A stretch of DNA of 60,098 bases from an uncultured Corynebacterium sp. (lineage in GTDB: Bacteria; Actinomycetota; Actinomycetes; Mycobacteriales; Mycobacteriaceae), in assembly GCA_946223355.1 (NCBI GenBank), contig CAMIPB010000016.1:1-60098 (forward strand). Direction: 5' to 3'. Shown piece by piece: positions 18,586-26,882 of this stretch. Position 1 is the stretch's first letter, and the number at the start of each line of letters is the position of its first letter. A model generated the notes under the pieces. The model did not search any database, was not told the DNA's origin, and worked only from the letters and a program-made list of their open reading frames with translations. The position numbers and the translations under genes were made by a program.

Positions 18586-18635
18586 AACGCAGGCAGTGAT
18601 TGCCGGATCCGCAAATCGCGGCTGTTGGGCGGAGC

Positions 18636-18656
18636 GTGGCTTTGGGGTAAAGCCAC
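18636..18656. other. 8-bp hairpin between convergent genes
   Basis: GTGGCTTT-ggggt-AAAGCCAC is a perfect hairpin ending 5 bp before the VIT-family stop codon region. It sits where both convergent transcripts must end, but no T-run follows on either strand. Confidence 0.35.
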
Positions 18657-18660
18657 AGGT

Positions 18661-19374
18661 CTAAATGACGGTGCCGAAGAACAAACCGATTCCATAGGTG
18701 ACAGCCAGTCCCAGTGCGCCGCCGAGTACGAGGCGGCACATGGCGCGTGCGATTGATGTCTCGGAAAGTTTGGCTGAGACAAATCCAGTCAGCGCGAGCG
18801 TGATGAGTGTGACAACTGTGAGCACGATGGCTTGTGAGGCTTCGGGAGCGATGAGTACTGACAACATCGGAAGCACTGCGCCAAGAATGAAAGCGATTGC
18901 TGAGGACACTGCTGCGGCAAACGGACTGGTCAATTCCTCGGCGTCGATGCCGAGTTCCAGCTGGAGATGAACTGCAAGGGGATCAGATGCTTCGATTTCT
19001 CGGGCGGCCTGCAGCGCCGTGGTTTCGCTTATGCCGTAGCCCTCGAGGATGTGGGCCATTTCGTGAAGTTCGCCTACTGGATCTTCTGCAAGTTCGCGCT
19101 TTTCCTTGTCAATGAGCATGCGTTCTGAGTCCCGCTGAGATGACACCGAGACGTATTCACCCAGCGCCATCGACACAGCACCAGCAACAGTTGAAGCAAT
19201 ACCAGCAGTCAGGATTGCCGCAGATCCAGCACCCGACGCCACCACGCCAAGTAGGAGTGCTGCGACCGACACGATGCCGTCGTTCGCGCCCAGTACACCG
19301 GCGCGCAAAGTATTTGTTCGTGCAGAAATATTGCTGGAGTGCGGTTCGACCGCGGTGTGCTGGTTTTCGTTCAT
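18661..19374 (-). CDS. VIT1/CCC1-family Fe2+/Mn2+ transporter
   Basis: A 237-residue membrane protein of the vacuolar iron transporter family, which exports iron or manganese from the cytoplasm. The first helix region carries RAGVLGANDGIVSVAALLLGV, then GAVSMALGEYVSVSSQRD, which is the family's metal-path helix 2, followed by the cytoplasmic helical segment DKEKRELAEDPVGELHEMAHIL with its acidic metal-binding residues. Three more helices follow. The frame is open to 19458, but residues before the ATG at 19372-19374 have no family match, so I use the MNENQHTAVEPH start. Confidence 0.9.
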   Translation of the reverse strand: MNENQHTAVEPHSSNISARTNTLRAGVLGANDGIVSVAALLLGVVASGAGSAAILTAGIASTVAGAVSMALGEYVSVSSQRDSERMLIDKEKRELAEDPVGELHEMAHILEGYGISETTALQAAREIEASDPLAVHLQLELGIDAEELTSPFAAAVSSAIAFILGAVLPMLSVLIAPEASQAIVLTVVTLITLALTGFVSAKLSETSIARAMCRLVLGGALGLAVTYGIGLFFGTVI

Positions 19375-19461
19375 AATCTGATTATAGAAATAAAAATATA
19401 GACTCACCAGCAAAGATAGCCATACCTTATTGAGGCTAGGGCTGCTTAACTCCCGCATTCT

Positions 19462-19516
19462 GGCGTCGCAGTGGCGTCGCAGTGGCGTTGCAGTGGAGTT
19501 GCAGTGGAGTTTTAGG
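19462..19516. repeat. 11-bp tandem repeat, about five copies
   Basis: The unit GGCGTCGCAGT is repeated from 19462, drifting through GGCGTTGCAGT to GGAGTTGCAGT and a partial last copy. It lies in the gap between the VIT gene and the small membrane protein, just upstream of a possible -10 box TATTAT at 19548-19553. Confidence 0.7.
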
Positions 19517-19598
19517 GCTGATGTCGCAAAAGGGTGGCAGAGGGTGCTATTATGTACCTTCGTTAAGCCAAATCTTTTACTGAAAATTGGGAGTTATC

Positions 19599-19796
19599 AT
19601 GGCACGCGCATTGATCGAGTTCGTCCTGGGCGCAATCGTGCTGGCACTGGGCATCTGGTGGTTTACCATCGTCGGCCCTTCTGTACAGTCTGTTCCAGCA
19701 AGCATCGTTATGGGTATCGGTGGCGCGCTCATGGTCGCAGGCTGGTCTGACGCACTCGACGTCTACAGCCCAACCTCCAAGAAGCTCGGCCGTTAA
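19599..19796 (+). CDS. small two-helix membrane protein
   Basis: A 65-residue protein with hydrophobic segments at about residues 5-25 and 33-50 and a short polar C-terminus (DALDVYSPTSKKLGR). I do not recognise a family. The ATG at 19599 is preceded by TTGGGAG at good spacing, with a possible -10 box TATTAT at 19548-19553, and a strong terminator follows, so it appears to be a well-expressed monocistronic gene rather than chance. Codon choice (GGC, CTG, ATC) looks like that of a well-expressed gene. Confidence 0.75.
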   Translation: MARALIEFVLGAIVLALGIWWFTIVGPSVQSVPASIVMGIGGALMVAGWSDALDVYSPTSKKLGR

Positions 19797-19873
19797 GACG
19801 GTCGCTATGCTCGGCCGCTAAGCGCGTGCACGAACTATTAACGGTGAGCCTATGAAGCTCTCCGTGGATTACG

Positions 19874-19918
19874 GCGTCGGAAGCCAGTGCCTTTGGGCTG
19901 GTTGACCGACGCTTTTTT
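19874..19918 (+). terminator. intrinsic terminator
   Basis: Outer arms GCGTCGG (19874-19880) and CCGACGC (19906-19912), inner pairing AGCCAG with CTGGTT, then TTTTTT (19913-19918). It ends transcription of the 65-residue protein gene before trpS. Confidence 0.85.
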
Positions 19919-19986
19919 GTATCCGGCTGACGCACTCTTTCAGATTCTCATTTTATTAACTTCATTCTTTAAAAAGGACGGCAATC

Positions 19987-21009
19987 ATGGCAGAAGCAAC
20001 TCCTGGATTAAGCAGAGTACTTTCAGGCATTCAGCCCACCGCGGATTCTTACCATCTTGGAAACTACCTCGGTGCACTGAAGCAGTGGATTGACTTGCAA
20101 GATAGCTATGAAGCGTTCTATTTCATCCCAGATTTGCACGCGATCACGGTTGACCAAAAGCCAGAAGAACTCCGCCACCGCACCATCGCAGGTGCAGCGC
20201 AGCTCATCGCACTGGGAATTGACCCAGATAAGTCCACGCTTTTTGTGCAGTCTCATGTCCCGGCGCATGCTGAATTGACCTGGGTGCTGCAATGTATGAC
20301 TGGCTTTGGTGAAGCATCGCGCATGACCCAATTCAAAGACAAGTCCTCAAAGCGCGGCTCGGATCGGACTTCGGTTGGTCTGTTCACCTACCCAATGCTT
20401 ATGGCGGCCGACATTTTGCTCTACTCACCTGACTTCGTTCCAGTCGGAGAAGACCAACGCCAGCACCTCGAGCTAACGCGCAACCTGGCGGAGCGCTTTA
20501 ACTCCCGCTACGGCGAGACATTTCGCGTACCGGAACCGTTTATTCCAGAAGGCTCGGCAAAGATTTACGACTTGCAGGATCCAACCACCAAGATGAGTAA
20601 GTCCGGCGACAACCCAAAGGGGCTTATCAATCTTTTGGATGCCCCAAAAACTTCCGCCAAGCGGATCCGTTCTGCAGTAACCGATGATCTCGGCGCTGTG
20701 GCCTTTGATAGGGAAACACAGCCTGGTGTGTCAAACTTGTTGGCTATCCAATCGGCACTGACAGGTGACAAGATCGATGCGTTGGTGGAAAAGTACGAAG
20801 GCCAAGGCTATGGCCACCTTAAGGTGGATACTGCCGAGGTCCTGGAAGCTTTTGTCACTCCACTCAAAGCTCGTTTTGATGAGCTCATGGCGGACCCTGC
20901 AGAGCTGGAAAATATCCTGGCACGCGGTGCGGATCGCGCTTGTGAAGTAGCGCAACCGCTTCTCGACGATGTCTATGCCAAGGTGGGTTTCCTCGCGCCA
21001 CGCCGCTAA
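19987..21009 (+). CDS. trpS: tryptophanyl-tRNA synthetase
   Basis: Charges tRNA-Trp. This 340-residue class I synthetase starts with SGIQPTADSYHLGNYLGAL, where HLGN is the HIGH-motif equivalent, and has the KMSKS loop (TKMSKSGDN) around residue 202. GLFTYPMLMAADILLY and VPVGEDQRQHLELTR are the tryptophan-pocket signatures of bacterial TrpS. The ATG follows AAAGGACGGCAATC, a good ribosome site. No T-box or leader peptide is visible; the preceding 70 bp contain the terminator of the upstream gene and a promoter-sized gap. Confidence 0.97.
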   Translation: MAEATPGLSRVLSGIQPTADSYHLGNYLGALKQWIDLQDSYEAFYFIPDLHAITVDQKPEELRHRTIAGAAQLIALGIDPDKSTLFVQSHVPAHAELTWVLQCMTGFGEASRMTQFKDKSSKRGSDRTSVGLFTYPMLMAADILLYSPDFVPVGEDQRQHLELTRNLAERFNSRYGETFRVPEPFIPEGSAKIYDLQDPTTKMSKSGDNPKGLINLLDAPKTSAKRIRSAVTDDLGAVAFDRETQPGVSNLLAIQSALTGDKIDALVEKYEGQGYGHLKVDTAEVLEAFVTPLKARFDELMADPAELENILARGADRACEVAQPLLDDVYAKVGFLAPRR

Positions 21010-21157
21010 ATTCACTAACCTGGGACAACGGGCGAGCACTCAATTGAGCCATCAATTAAGTGCCGAGTTAGAAAACATGCCCAGATAAAACCCAAGTTAA
21101 GTAACCCAGTTAAGAAATAGCAGCAGCGAGTATTTGAACCGGAAGGAACCGCGCACC

Positions 21158-22258
21158 TTGGCACCTAAAACCCAGTCCAAAGAGGAATACACGGATCAAT
21201 ACGGCATAGAGCGTAGCCGGAAAAATGACCCAGGTGCGGTGGATAAAGTTCGCCAGAAATCCACCTTCGTTGATCACATCATGAAGATGCTGGATCGCTA
21301 CGGTGAACAGGGCGGTAACCAGTTTGCCGCTGGAATTACCTATTTCTCCGTCCTGGCGGTTTTCCCGATCCTCATGTTGTTCGTCGCCGTCGCGGCGAGT
21401 ATTTTGGCCGGCCGGCCTGATCTTTTTGAGCAGCTTAAAACGTCCATCACTGATTCCGCCGGCCCGGAAATGGGCGGCACGCTATCGACGATTCTTGAGT
21501 CAGCAGTTGAGCAGCGTGGCGCAGTGTACGGCGTCGGTGGTTTGACCGCGTTGTGGTCTGGTCTTAACTGGATGAATAACTTGCGCGTGGGTATTTCCGC
21601 AATGTGGAAGCTGGACGCCACCGAAGGTGGCAACTTTTTTGTCAAAAAGATCAATGACCTTATCGGTCTCATTGGATTGCTTCTTGCGTTCATTATTGCC
21701 TTCGGCGTGACTGCGGCTGGTTCTTCCGGTTTGACCCAGACAGTCTTTGAAAAAGTGGGTATTGATGCCTTTCCCGGAATGAGCTTTGTCATTTTCTTGG
21801 TCGGCCTGGCCGTCGGTTTGATCGCTAACTTCCTCGTAATGTGGTGGATGATCACCATCTTGCCGCGCACGAAGGTGCCCCGGAAATCGGGTATCAAGGG
21901 TGCATTGCTGGGCGCGGTGGCATTCGAGCTTATTAAGCAGTTCTCTACAGTTATTGTTTCCTCTGCGACCAGCAACCCAGCAGGTGCTATCTTCGGCCCA
22001 ATCATCGCGCTTATGATCGTTCTGTACTTGGTGTGGCGTGTCGTTTTGTACGTGTCTGCTTGGACCGCCACGACTCCTGAGTCTTTAAAGCAGGTCAAGG
22101 TGCCAGTACCTGAACCAGCCGTAATCCGCGTGCGTAACGAGGTGAAGAACGGTCCAAGCACAGGTCTTACGCTGGGCACTGGTGCAGTAATCGGTGCAGT
22201 AGCGACGTCGGTTGTGGGAGGTCTGGCGGCGTCGAAAAACTCTATCTTTAAGAAATAG
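21158..22258 (+). CDS. YihY/BrkB family integral membrane protein
   Basis: About 366 residues with a polar N-terminus and six to seven membrane segments. The first helix region GGNQFAAGITYFSVLAVFPILM is the family signature, followed by AVYGVGGLTALWSGLNWMNNLRVGISAMWKLD and a helix with GAIFGPIIALMIVLYLVWRVVLYVSAW. Function of the family is not established. The upstream frame is open from TTG 21134, but the TTG at 21158 has GGAAGGA at 21141-21147 in the right place, so I use it. The order trpS-YihY is conserved with mycobacteria (from memory). The next gene starts 8 bp later, suggesting an operon. Confidence 0.85.
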   Translation: MAPKTQSKEEYTDQYGIERSRKNDPGAVDKVRQKSTFVDHIMKMLDRYGEQGGNQFAAGITYFSVLAVFPILMLFVAVAASILAGRPDLFEQLKTSITDSAGPEMGGTLSTILESAVEQRGAVYGVGGLTALWSGLNWMNNLRVGISAMWKLDATEGGNFFVKKINDLIGLIGLLLAFIIAFGVTAAGSSGLTQTVFEKVGIDAFPGMSFVIFLVGLAVGLIANFLVMWWMITILPRTKVPRKSGIKGALLGAVAFELIKQFSTVIVSSATSNPAGAIFGPIIALMIVLYLVWRVVLYVSAWTATTPESLKQVKVPVPEPAVIRVRNEVKNGPSTGLTLGTGAVIGAVATSVVGGLAASKNSIFKK

Positions 22259-22266
22259 GAGCACAG

Positions 22267-23193
22267 TTGCCGGATATCTTAAACTTTTATGAACTTCTCA
22301 ACGTGCCCCGTTCTTCTACATGCGAGCAGTTGAGCAAAGTCATCTCTGATTTGGATGAGAGGATGGATAGCGCCGGGCTTGATGACCACGATCCGCGCCG
22401 AAAGAACATCTCCTTGGCTTATGCCGTGTTGTGTTCTGAGGATAAGCGCCGAGTCTACGACAGCTATTTGGATTCCGGCCGCTACTTGAGCGTGGGACAG
22501 CTGGAGAGCTTGGGTAACTTCGGTCAACTGCCTTCCGACGCCCCCTCCAACCAAAGCGTTGGCATGGGCCCTGCGCGGGCAACGGCGCCCGGACCTGTGC
22601 GGGCAACGGCGCCCGGGCCTGTGCCGGTGGCGCAGCCGGGGCCGGTGGATCCTTTTGCACAGCCGGACTATTCCTCGGCGCAGTTGGCGCAAATGCATAA
22701 CCAGCAGCTTGAGCGAAAAATGCGCGCGGCACAACGCGCGAACTGGGGTACGCGCATGCTGATGCATTTGATGGATCTGGCTGTGCCAACCATTTCTGTT
22801 CCGATCATCCTACTCGTGCTAGACGAACTCGTTAGTTTCGTCCCTGGCTTGCATTCGGATTCGACTTTGGGGGACCTTAGCATCTTGTTGGCAGGAACGC
22901 TGTTTGCCGCCTATTTTGTAATCGGGGATATGACGGGTGGCACCTTAGCTAAACGGATGATGGGCTACCGGGTCCGAGATGTCAACACGGGAAAGAAGCT
23001 ATCGTTGGGGCAGTCTCTCAAGCGCAACTGGGTCCGCGGTTTGAGCGTTATTCCGCTGGTCGGCTGGTTGGCCACCGCAGCTGCGTCTTTGCCACTGGCA
23101 CTGACTATTAAACCTTCGCGTGGGCAAGTAGGAACCCACGATGCACTCGCCGGTGCTGAGGTAGTTAAACAGCTTCCACCGGGCGAGCGCTAA
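22267..23193 (+). CDS. degenerate J-domain / RDD membrane protein
   Basis: A 308-residue two-part protein. Residues about 4-75 resemble a DnaJ domain (NFYELLNVPRSSTCEQL ... LAYAVLCSEDKRRVYDSYL), but the HPD tripeptide that stimulates DnaK is missing. Residues about 95-130 are a Pro/Ala-rich linker partly built from a 24-bp tandem repeat (22570-22641). Residues about 158-295 are an RDD domain with three to four helices (MLMHLMDLAVPTI, GGTLAKRMMGYRVRD). A chaperone function is unlikely; the J-like part may be a docking module. The TTG start follows AGGAGCACAG at proper spacing and lies 8 bp after the YihY gene. Confidence 0.78.
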   Translation: MPDILNFYELLNVPRSSTCEQLSKVISDLDERMDSAGLDDHDPRRKNISLAYAVLCSEDKRRVYDSYLDSGRYLSVGQLESLGNFGQLPSDAPSNQSVGMGPARATAPGPVRATAPGPVPVAQPGPVDPFAQPDYSSAQLAQMHNQQLERKMRAAQRANWGTRMLMHLMDLAVPTISVPIILLVLDELVSFVPGLHSDSTLGDLSILLAGTLFAAYFVIGDMTGGTLAKRMMGYRVRDVNTGKKLSLGQSLKRNWVRGLSVIPLVGWLATAAASLPLALTIKPSRGQVGTHDALAGAEVVKQLPPGER

Positions 23194-23208
23194 GCGAAGG
23201 GCCGCAAA

Positions 23209-23254
23209 GGCACGCGTGCTGCTAAAGCAGGCGTGCCGCTAAAGCAGGCGTGCC
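23209..23254. repeat. two 17-bp direct repeats forming hairpins between convergent genes
   Basis: GCTAAAGCAGGCGTGCC occurs at 23221-23237 and 23238-23254. GGCACGC at 23209-23215 can pair with either GCGTGCC (23231-23237 or 23248-23254). The hairpins lie between the stops of the RDD gene and dacB and may serve as a terminator, though no T-run is present in the + direction. Confidence 0.5.
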
Positions 23255-23255
23255 G

Positions 23256-24590
23256 CTATTTCTTGCGTAGCCCGGCGGCGCCGAGTAGCACTGCCAACGC
23301 AACAGTTATTGCGAGTACAGCCCAACCTAGCCACGGCTGGACACGTTGGATGAGCTCACTTCCAGCGGTGTTCACTACCTCGGGGGATAAGGTCGCATCT
23401 TCAGACTCAGGCAAGCGTGATAGTTCGGAGGCAGGTGTTGGCGAAGTCGTTTGGTTTTCGGCTTCTTGCGCTCGATAGTCGTTATCCAGCTGCGCGACTG
23501 CCTTTCCCTTTGGCACCTTATACGCCTCGTGGAGGAGCAGTTGTGCCTGCTGCCAAGGGCGGGCTTCTGAATCGATGGTGGTGTCTAGGATGATGGCCAT
23601 AAGTTCGCGACCATCGCGGTTGAGAGCGCCGACAAAAGTGTGATTGGCGTCGTCGGTAAATCCAGTCTTGCCGCCCATGCCGTCAGGATCAAACAGGAAA
23701 AGCTTGTTGTCATTCCACAGCTCGTAGCCTTCCAGGTCGCCGTAGCCGGGGAACTTGATTTTTTCAGTGTTGACGATGGAATGGAATGTTTTGTTTGCGT
23801 ATGCCTCCTGGTACATCAGCCCCAGGTCATAAACAGAGGTTTGCATGCCAGCCGCATCAAGTCCGGAGTAACTGGCAGCGTGAGTGCTTACTGCCCCAAG
23901 TTCGCGGGCTTTGGCGTTAATTTTCTTCAGCGTTTCTTCGTCGCCGCCGAGCTTCCGAGCGAGGGCATGCGCGGCGTCGTTACCGCTGCCCATGAGTAGT
24001 CCGTGAAGTAGGGTCTTGACGCGGTATTTACCGCCTGGGCCGATGCCGACCGACGACCCATGGGTGTCCGCATCTTCCTGAGTGCCCACCACGATTGTGT
24101 TGAGGTCTAGTTCTTCAATAGCAACGAGAGCCAAGAGGACTTTGATCACGGAAGCAGGGCGGTAGCGGCCATGGGGGTCTTTCATGGCAATGATTTCGCC
24201 AGTGTCCACGTCAGCCACGAGCCAGGAAGAAGCGATTACCTTCTTGTCTACCTTGAATCCAGGTGGAGTTGTTTGGCCGCAGGGGAGATCGCTAACGACG
24301 GCTGGTATGGGCGTAGGCGTCGGTTGGCCTGGCGCGAGACGTTCAGAAGTGGTGACGGGCTCGCCCGGGTGATTAGCGTGAGGGCAGTCATCGGTGTTCG
24401 GTGCTTTTTTGCGTTTTGAAGACGTGGTAGTCGCAGGGGGTTCTTCTTGCGCCGATGTGTACGGAGCCGCCAGCAAAGTGGTGTGCGGTGCCACAAGCGG
24501 TGCTGCGAGGACGGACAGAGTTAACGCGGTGGCGGTCGCAGCGACCCGGGTTAAGCGAGAGTGGTGAAGAAGCTGAGATGAGGTAGACAT
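23256..24590 (-). CDS. dacB: D-alanyl-D-alanine carboxypeptidase (PBP5/PBP7 type)
   Basis: Removes the terminal D-Ala from peptidoglycan stem peptides outside the membrane. The 444-residue protein has an N-terminal signal peptide (hydrophobic about 14-47), a Pro/Thr-rich linker, then a class A penicillin-binding domain with all three motifs: SVIK (147-150, catalytic Ser147), SGN (202-204) and KTG (308-310). A long Ser/Glu linker leads to a C-terminal membrane helix (about 418-440) with a basic end, so the enzyme is membrane-tethered. The ATG at 24588-24590 is 20 bp from the start of the divergent adenosine-deaminase-like gene; the shared promoter region is therefore inside the coding ends or the latter mRNA is leaderless. 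Confidence 0.94.
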   Translation of the reverse strand: MSTSSQLLHHSRLTRVAATATALTLSVLAAPLVAPHTTLLAAPYTSAQEEPPATTTSSKRKKAPNTDDCPHANHPGEPVTTSERLAPGQPTPTPIPAVVSDLPCGQTTPPGFKVDKKVIASSWLVADVDTGEIIAMKDPHGRYRPASVIKVLLALVAIEELDLNTIVVGTQEDADTHGSSVGIGPGGKYRVKTLLHGLLMGSGNDAAHALARKLGGDEETLKKINAKARELGAVSTHAASYSGLDAAGMQTSVYDLGLMYQEAYANKTFHSIVNTEKIKFPGYGDLEGYELWNDNKLFLFDPDGMGGKTGFTDDANHTFVGALNRDGRELMAIILDTTIDSEARPWQQAQLLLHEAYKVPKGKAVAQLDNDYRAQEAENQTTSPTPASELSRLPESEDATLSPEVVNTAGSELIQRVQPWLGWAVLAITVALAVLLGAAGLRKK

Positions 24591-24610
24591 GACGTCGCTA
24601 TCTTAGGCCG

Positions 24611-25612
24611 ATGGTTACCATTGCAGGTATGCATGACTCACCAGCAATCAGTCCTGATTTTAAAGATTCCTCTGACCACGTCATTGCGCAGCTGCCCAAA
24701 GTAGTTCTGTGCGAAAACTTTTCCGTTGCGGACGGTGCGGACGGTGCGGACGAACTTGCGAAGCTGACGCAGGCGGTCCGCGCGCATGTCGAGAAAGCAC
24801 GTGAAGACGGCGTGGTGTACCTAGAGCTAGCTGTCGACGCCGCCAGCGAGGCCGAGATCACCGCCGTCGCCGAGGGCGTTCTAGTCGAAGGTATCGATGC
24901 ACGGATACTGCTTAATATCGATACAGCGGACAGTACAGTGCTGCAGCTGTGCGAGCTCGCTAGCGCTTGGCACAAAAAGAACCCTACGGTGTTGGCTGGT
25001 GTCGTACTTCGCAGTGGCGCGGCAGCGGAGTTTGCAGAAGCAGCGAGCTTCTTGCGCCGTGAGTGGGTGCCTTTTGTCGTGGCACTTGGGCCGGAGGCGG
25101 AAGTTGATGATGTCGCACGTGCAGTTCAGGCCGGCGCATGCCGCCTCGGTCATCCGGCAGGTTTGGTAGATGATTTCACAGCTGATATTTCCGGAATTCA
25201 CCCAGGCGTAGTGTCCGGGTGGGTGCGTGACCGCCATATCGCAGTGGATGTGGCACCAGCGTTTGAGGTGGAGACTGGATATTTTGAAGACATCTCAGAC
25301 CACAGCTTGCCACTCTTGCAACAGCTTGGCTTTACCTGCACAGTAAGTGCTGGAGACCGCGCGGTAACGACGTTGACCCAGCAGTTTATTCAGCTATCCA
25401 CGGCATTCGGCTATGGTCTTGAGGAGTTTTTTGACTTAACCGTCAAGGCGGTGGAGGCCTCTTTCATGAATCAGGAGGAGCGCCAACAAGTGTTGGACAC
25501 GGAGATCCTCCCGGCGTACGAAAAGCTTTCCGACGCGGTATTCAACGAAGATGATTCCGTCCCCGATACCGTCGCTGACGCCGCGGCAGCCCACGGCGAC
25601 AAGGACAATTAG
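24611..25612 (+). CDS. adenosine deaminase-like protein lacking metal ligands (pseudoenzyme)
   Basis: A 333-residue protein that aligns by eye with adenosine/AMP deaminases but has lost their active site. The normal N-terminal LPKxELHxHLxG is here LPKVVLCENFS, so both metal-binding histidines are gone. The HAGE motif appears as ALGPEA. The GHG-type segment is RLGHPAGLVDD, keeping one His. The LEVCPxSN strand is VDVAPAFEV. The metal-binding TDDP is SAGDRA. Overall length and order of strands are kept, and there is no frameshift, so the fold is probably maintained for another role. Start uncertain (ATG 24611 or 24629). TATCTT, six bases before ATG 24611, could be a -10 box of a leaderless mRNA. 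A nine-base repeat encodes DGADGAD near residue 40. Convergent with the next gene. Confidence 0.75.
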   Translation: MVTIAGMHDSPAISPDFKDSSDHVIAQLPKVVLCENFSVADGADGADELAKLTQAVRAHVEKAREDGVVYLELAVDAASEAEITAVAEGVLVEGIDARILLNIDTADSTVLQLCELASAWHKKNPTVLAGVVLRSGAAAEFAEAASFLRREWVPFVVALGPEAEVDDVARAVQAGACRLGHPAGLVDDFTADISGIHPGVVSGWVRDRHIAVDVAPAFEVETGYFEDISDHSLPLLQQLGFTCTVSAGDRAVTTLTQQFIQLSTAFGYGLEEFFDLTVKAVEASFMNQEERQQVLDTEILPAYEKLSDAVFNEDDSVPDTVADAAAAHGDKDN

Positions 25613-25626
25613 CCCAGCCTGCGCGA

Positions 25627-26871
25627 TTAGAACTTAGAGAAGCGCTTAACCAGCATCTCCTCGAGGCCCTTCCAGGACTTCACGTGATCGTCGTAAGGCT
25701 TGGAAGGGACGTAGCCGGCGTGCTCGGTGGAGCCGAGCATGTAGCCGATGTAGTCCTGGAACCGAGGGTTGGCGATCATGAACGAGTTGATGGAATCGTC
25801 GCCGGCCCAGTCGGCGGCATCAGCGCACACCTCGTAAGCGCGTGACATTTGTTCGGTATCCACTGCTTCTGGACCGGTCTTGATGTCCTGAGCGATTCCG
25901 CTGAAGGTGTACTGATTCACTGGGTGGACAATCACCTCAAGTTCGCCTGCGTTGGCGGCGGTACGGACATCATCCCAGGTGGAAAGCTGTGCCAAGTCAT
26001 GATCGTCGTTGTCGATGATCCAACGCGCAAGCTGCTTAGAAGTTGGGAACGTGAAAATTTCGCCCCACTTGCCCAAAAATGTAGGTGAGCCGTCTACATA
26101 GGTGCGTAAGGTGTAGACGGATTTGTGGTCAACGGTGATCTTGACCGGGTCAATTCCTGCGGCAGCCCACACGGTGTCATCGTAAGGGTCAGTTGTAGCA
26201 GCGGTGGATTTTTCAGCACGTTCTTCCTCGAGCGCCTTCTTACGTTCTGCAGCCGCGGCTGCAGCGGCGGTGATTGCTTCTTCGTGAGTCTTGACTGCAT
26301 CGGCATCAAATTCGGAGGAATCAACAACACGCAATTTGCCTGTTAACGACTCCAATACACCATTCCATCGATCTGCCACGACGTAACCCACACCGGACCA
26401 TTCGTTGTAGCCAGCTTCGCCTGAGTAGTGGTCAGCGCCGCGCTCAACATTTTTGAGCATGGAGTGAGAGGTGAAAAACTTTTGTGCTTCTTCAGCGCCG
26501 GTGACAAATGCGAGCGACTCCAGCACCTCAAAATTGCGCGCAACCGTGGACACATTCTCGTGGCCTGGGCGGCCGGCAAGGGCGGAAGGGACGTCGACAA
26601 GCTCATACTCATCGCGTGCTACTGGATTAACACGGTCTGCTTCGCCCGTCTGGAACTCATCCCAGTTTGGGTGGTCTGCAAGGTCGTGCTTCTTGTCGGA
26701 CGAGATAAACGCCAAGACCTCTGCCGGGGAATGGAACAGCAAGACTGATTCCTCGTCGCCGAGGAATGCCTGCCATTCTTTGCCGCGTTCACGCCACTTT
26801 GGCGCCCACAAGGTGTAGAAGTCGCCGTCGAGGAGGGCTAATTTGATTGGAACGATTGCGCGCAAATTCAT
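25627..26871 (-). CDS. conserved actinobacterial protein with internal duplication
   Basis: A 414-residue soluble protein that I cannot assign to a function. The two halves look homologous. The first (about 15-185) has YTLWAPKWRERGKEWQAFLG, then a segment with HDLADHPNWDEF and VARDEYELVDVPSAL. The second (about 255-410) has VYTLRTYVDGSPTFLGKWG, HDLAQLSTWDDV and VNQYTFSGIAQDI. Each half ends in a W-rich helical stretch (WNGVLESL, WKGLEEML). The halves are joined by an Ala/Glu/Lys helix (about 190-222, AAAAAERKKALEEERAEK), a likely coiled coil. There is no signal peptide or membrane segment. A protein of similar size lies near upp and add in M. tuberculosis (Rv3311, from memory). ATG at 26869-26871. 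Confidence 0.75.
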   Translation of the reverse strand: MNLRAIVPIKLALLDGDFYTLWAPKWRERGKEWQAFLGDEESVLLFHSPAEVLAFISSDKKHDLADHPNWDEFQTGEADRVNPVARDEYELVDVPSALAGRPGHENVSTVARNFEVLESLAFVTGAEEAQKFFTSHSMLKNVERGADHYSGEAGYNEWSGVGYVVADRWNGVLESLTGKLRVVDSSEFDADAVKTHEEAITAAAAAAAERKKALEEERAEKSTAATTDPYDDTVWAAAGIDPVKITVDHKSVYTLRTYVDGSPTFLGKWGEIFTFPTSKQLARWIIDNDDHDLAQLSTWDDVRTAANAGELEVIVHPVNQYTFSGIAQDIKTGPEAVDTEQMSRAYEVCADAADWAGDDSINSFMIANPRFQDYIGYMLGSTEHAGYVPSKPYDDHVKSWKGLEEMLVKRFSKF

Positions 26872-26882
26872 GGTTGTAGAGT

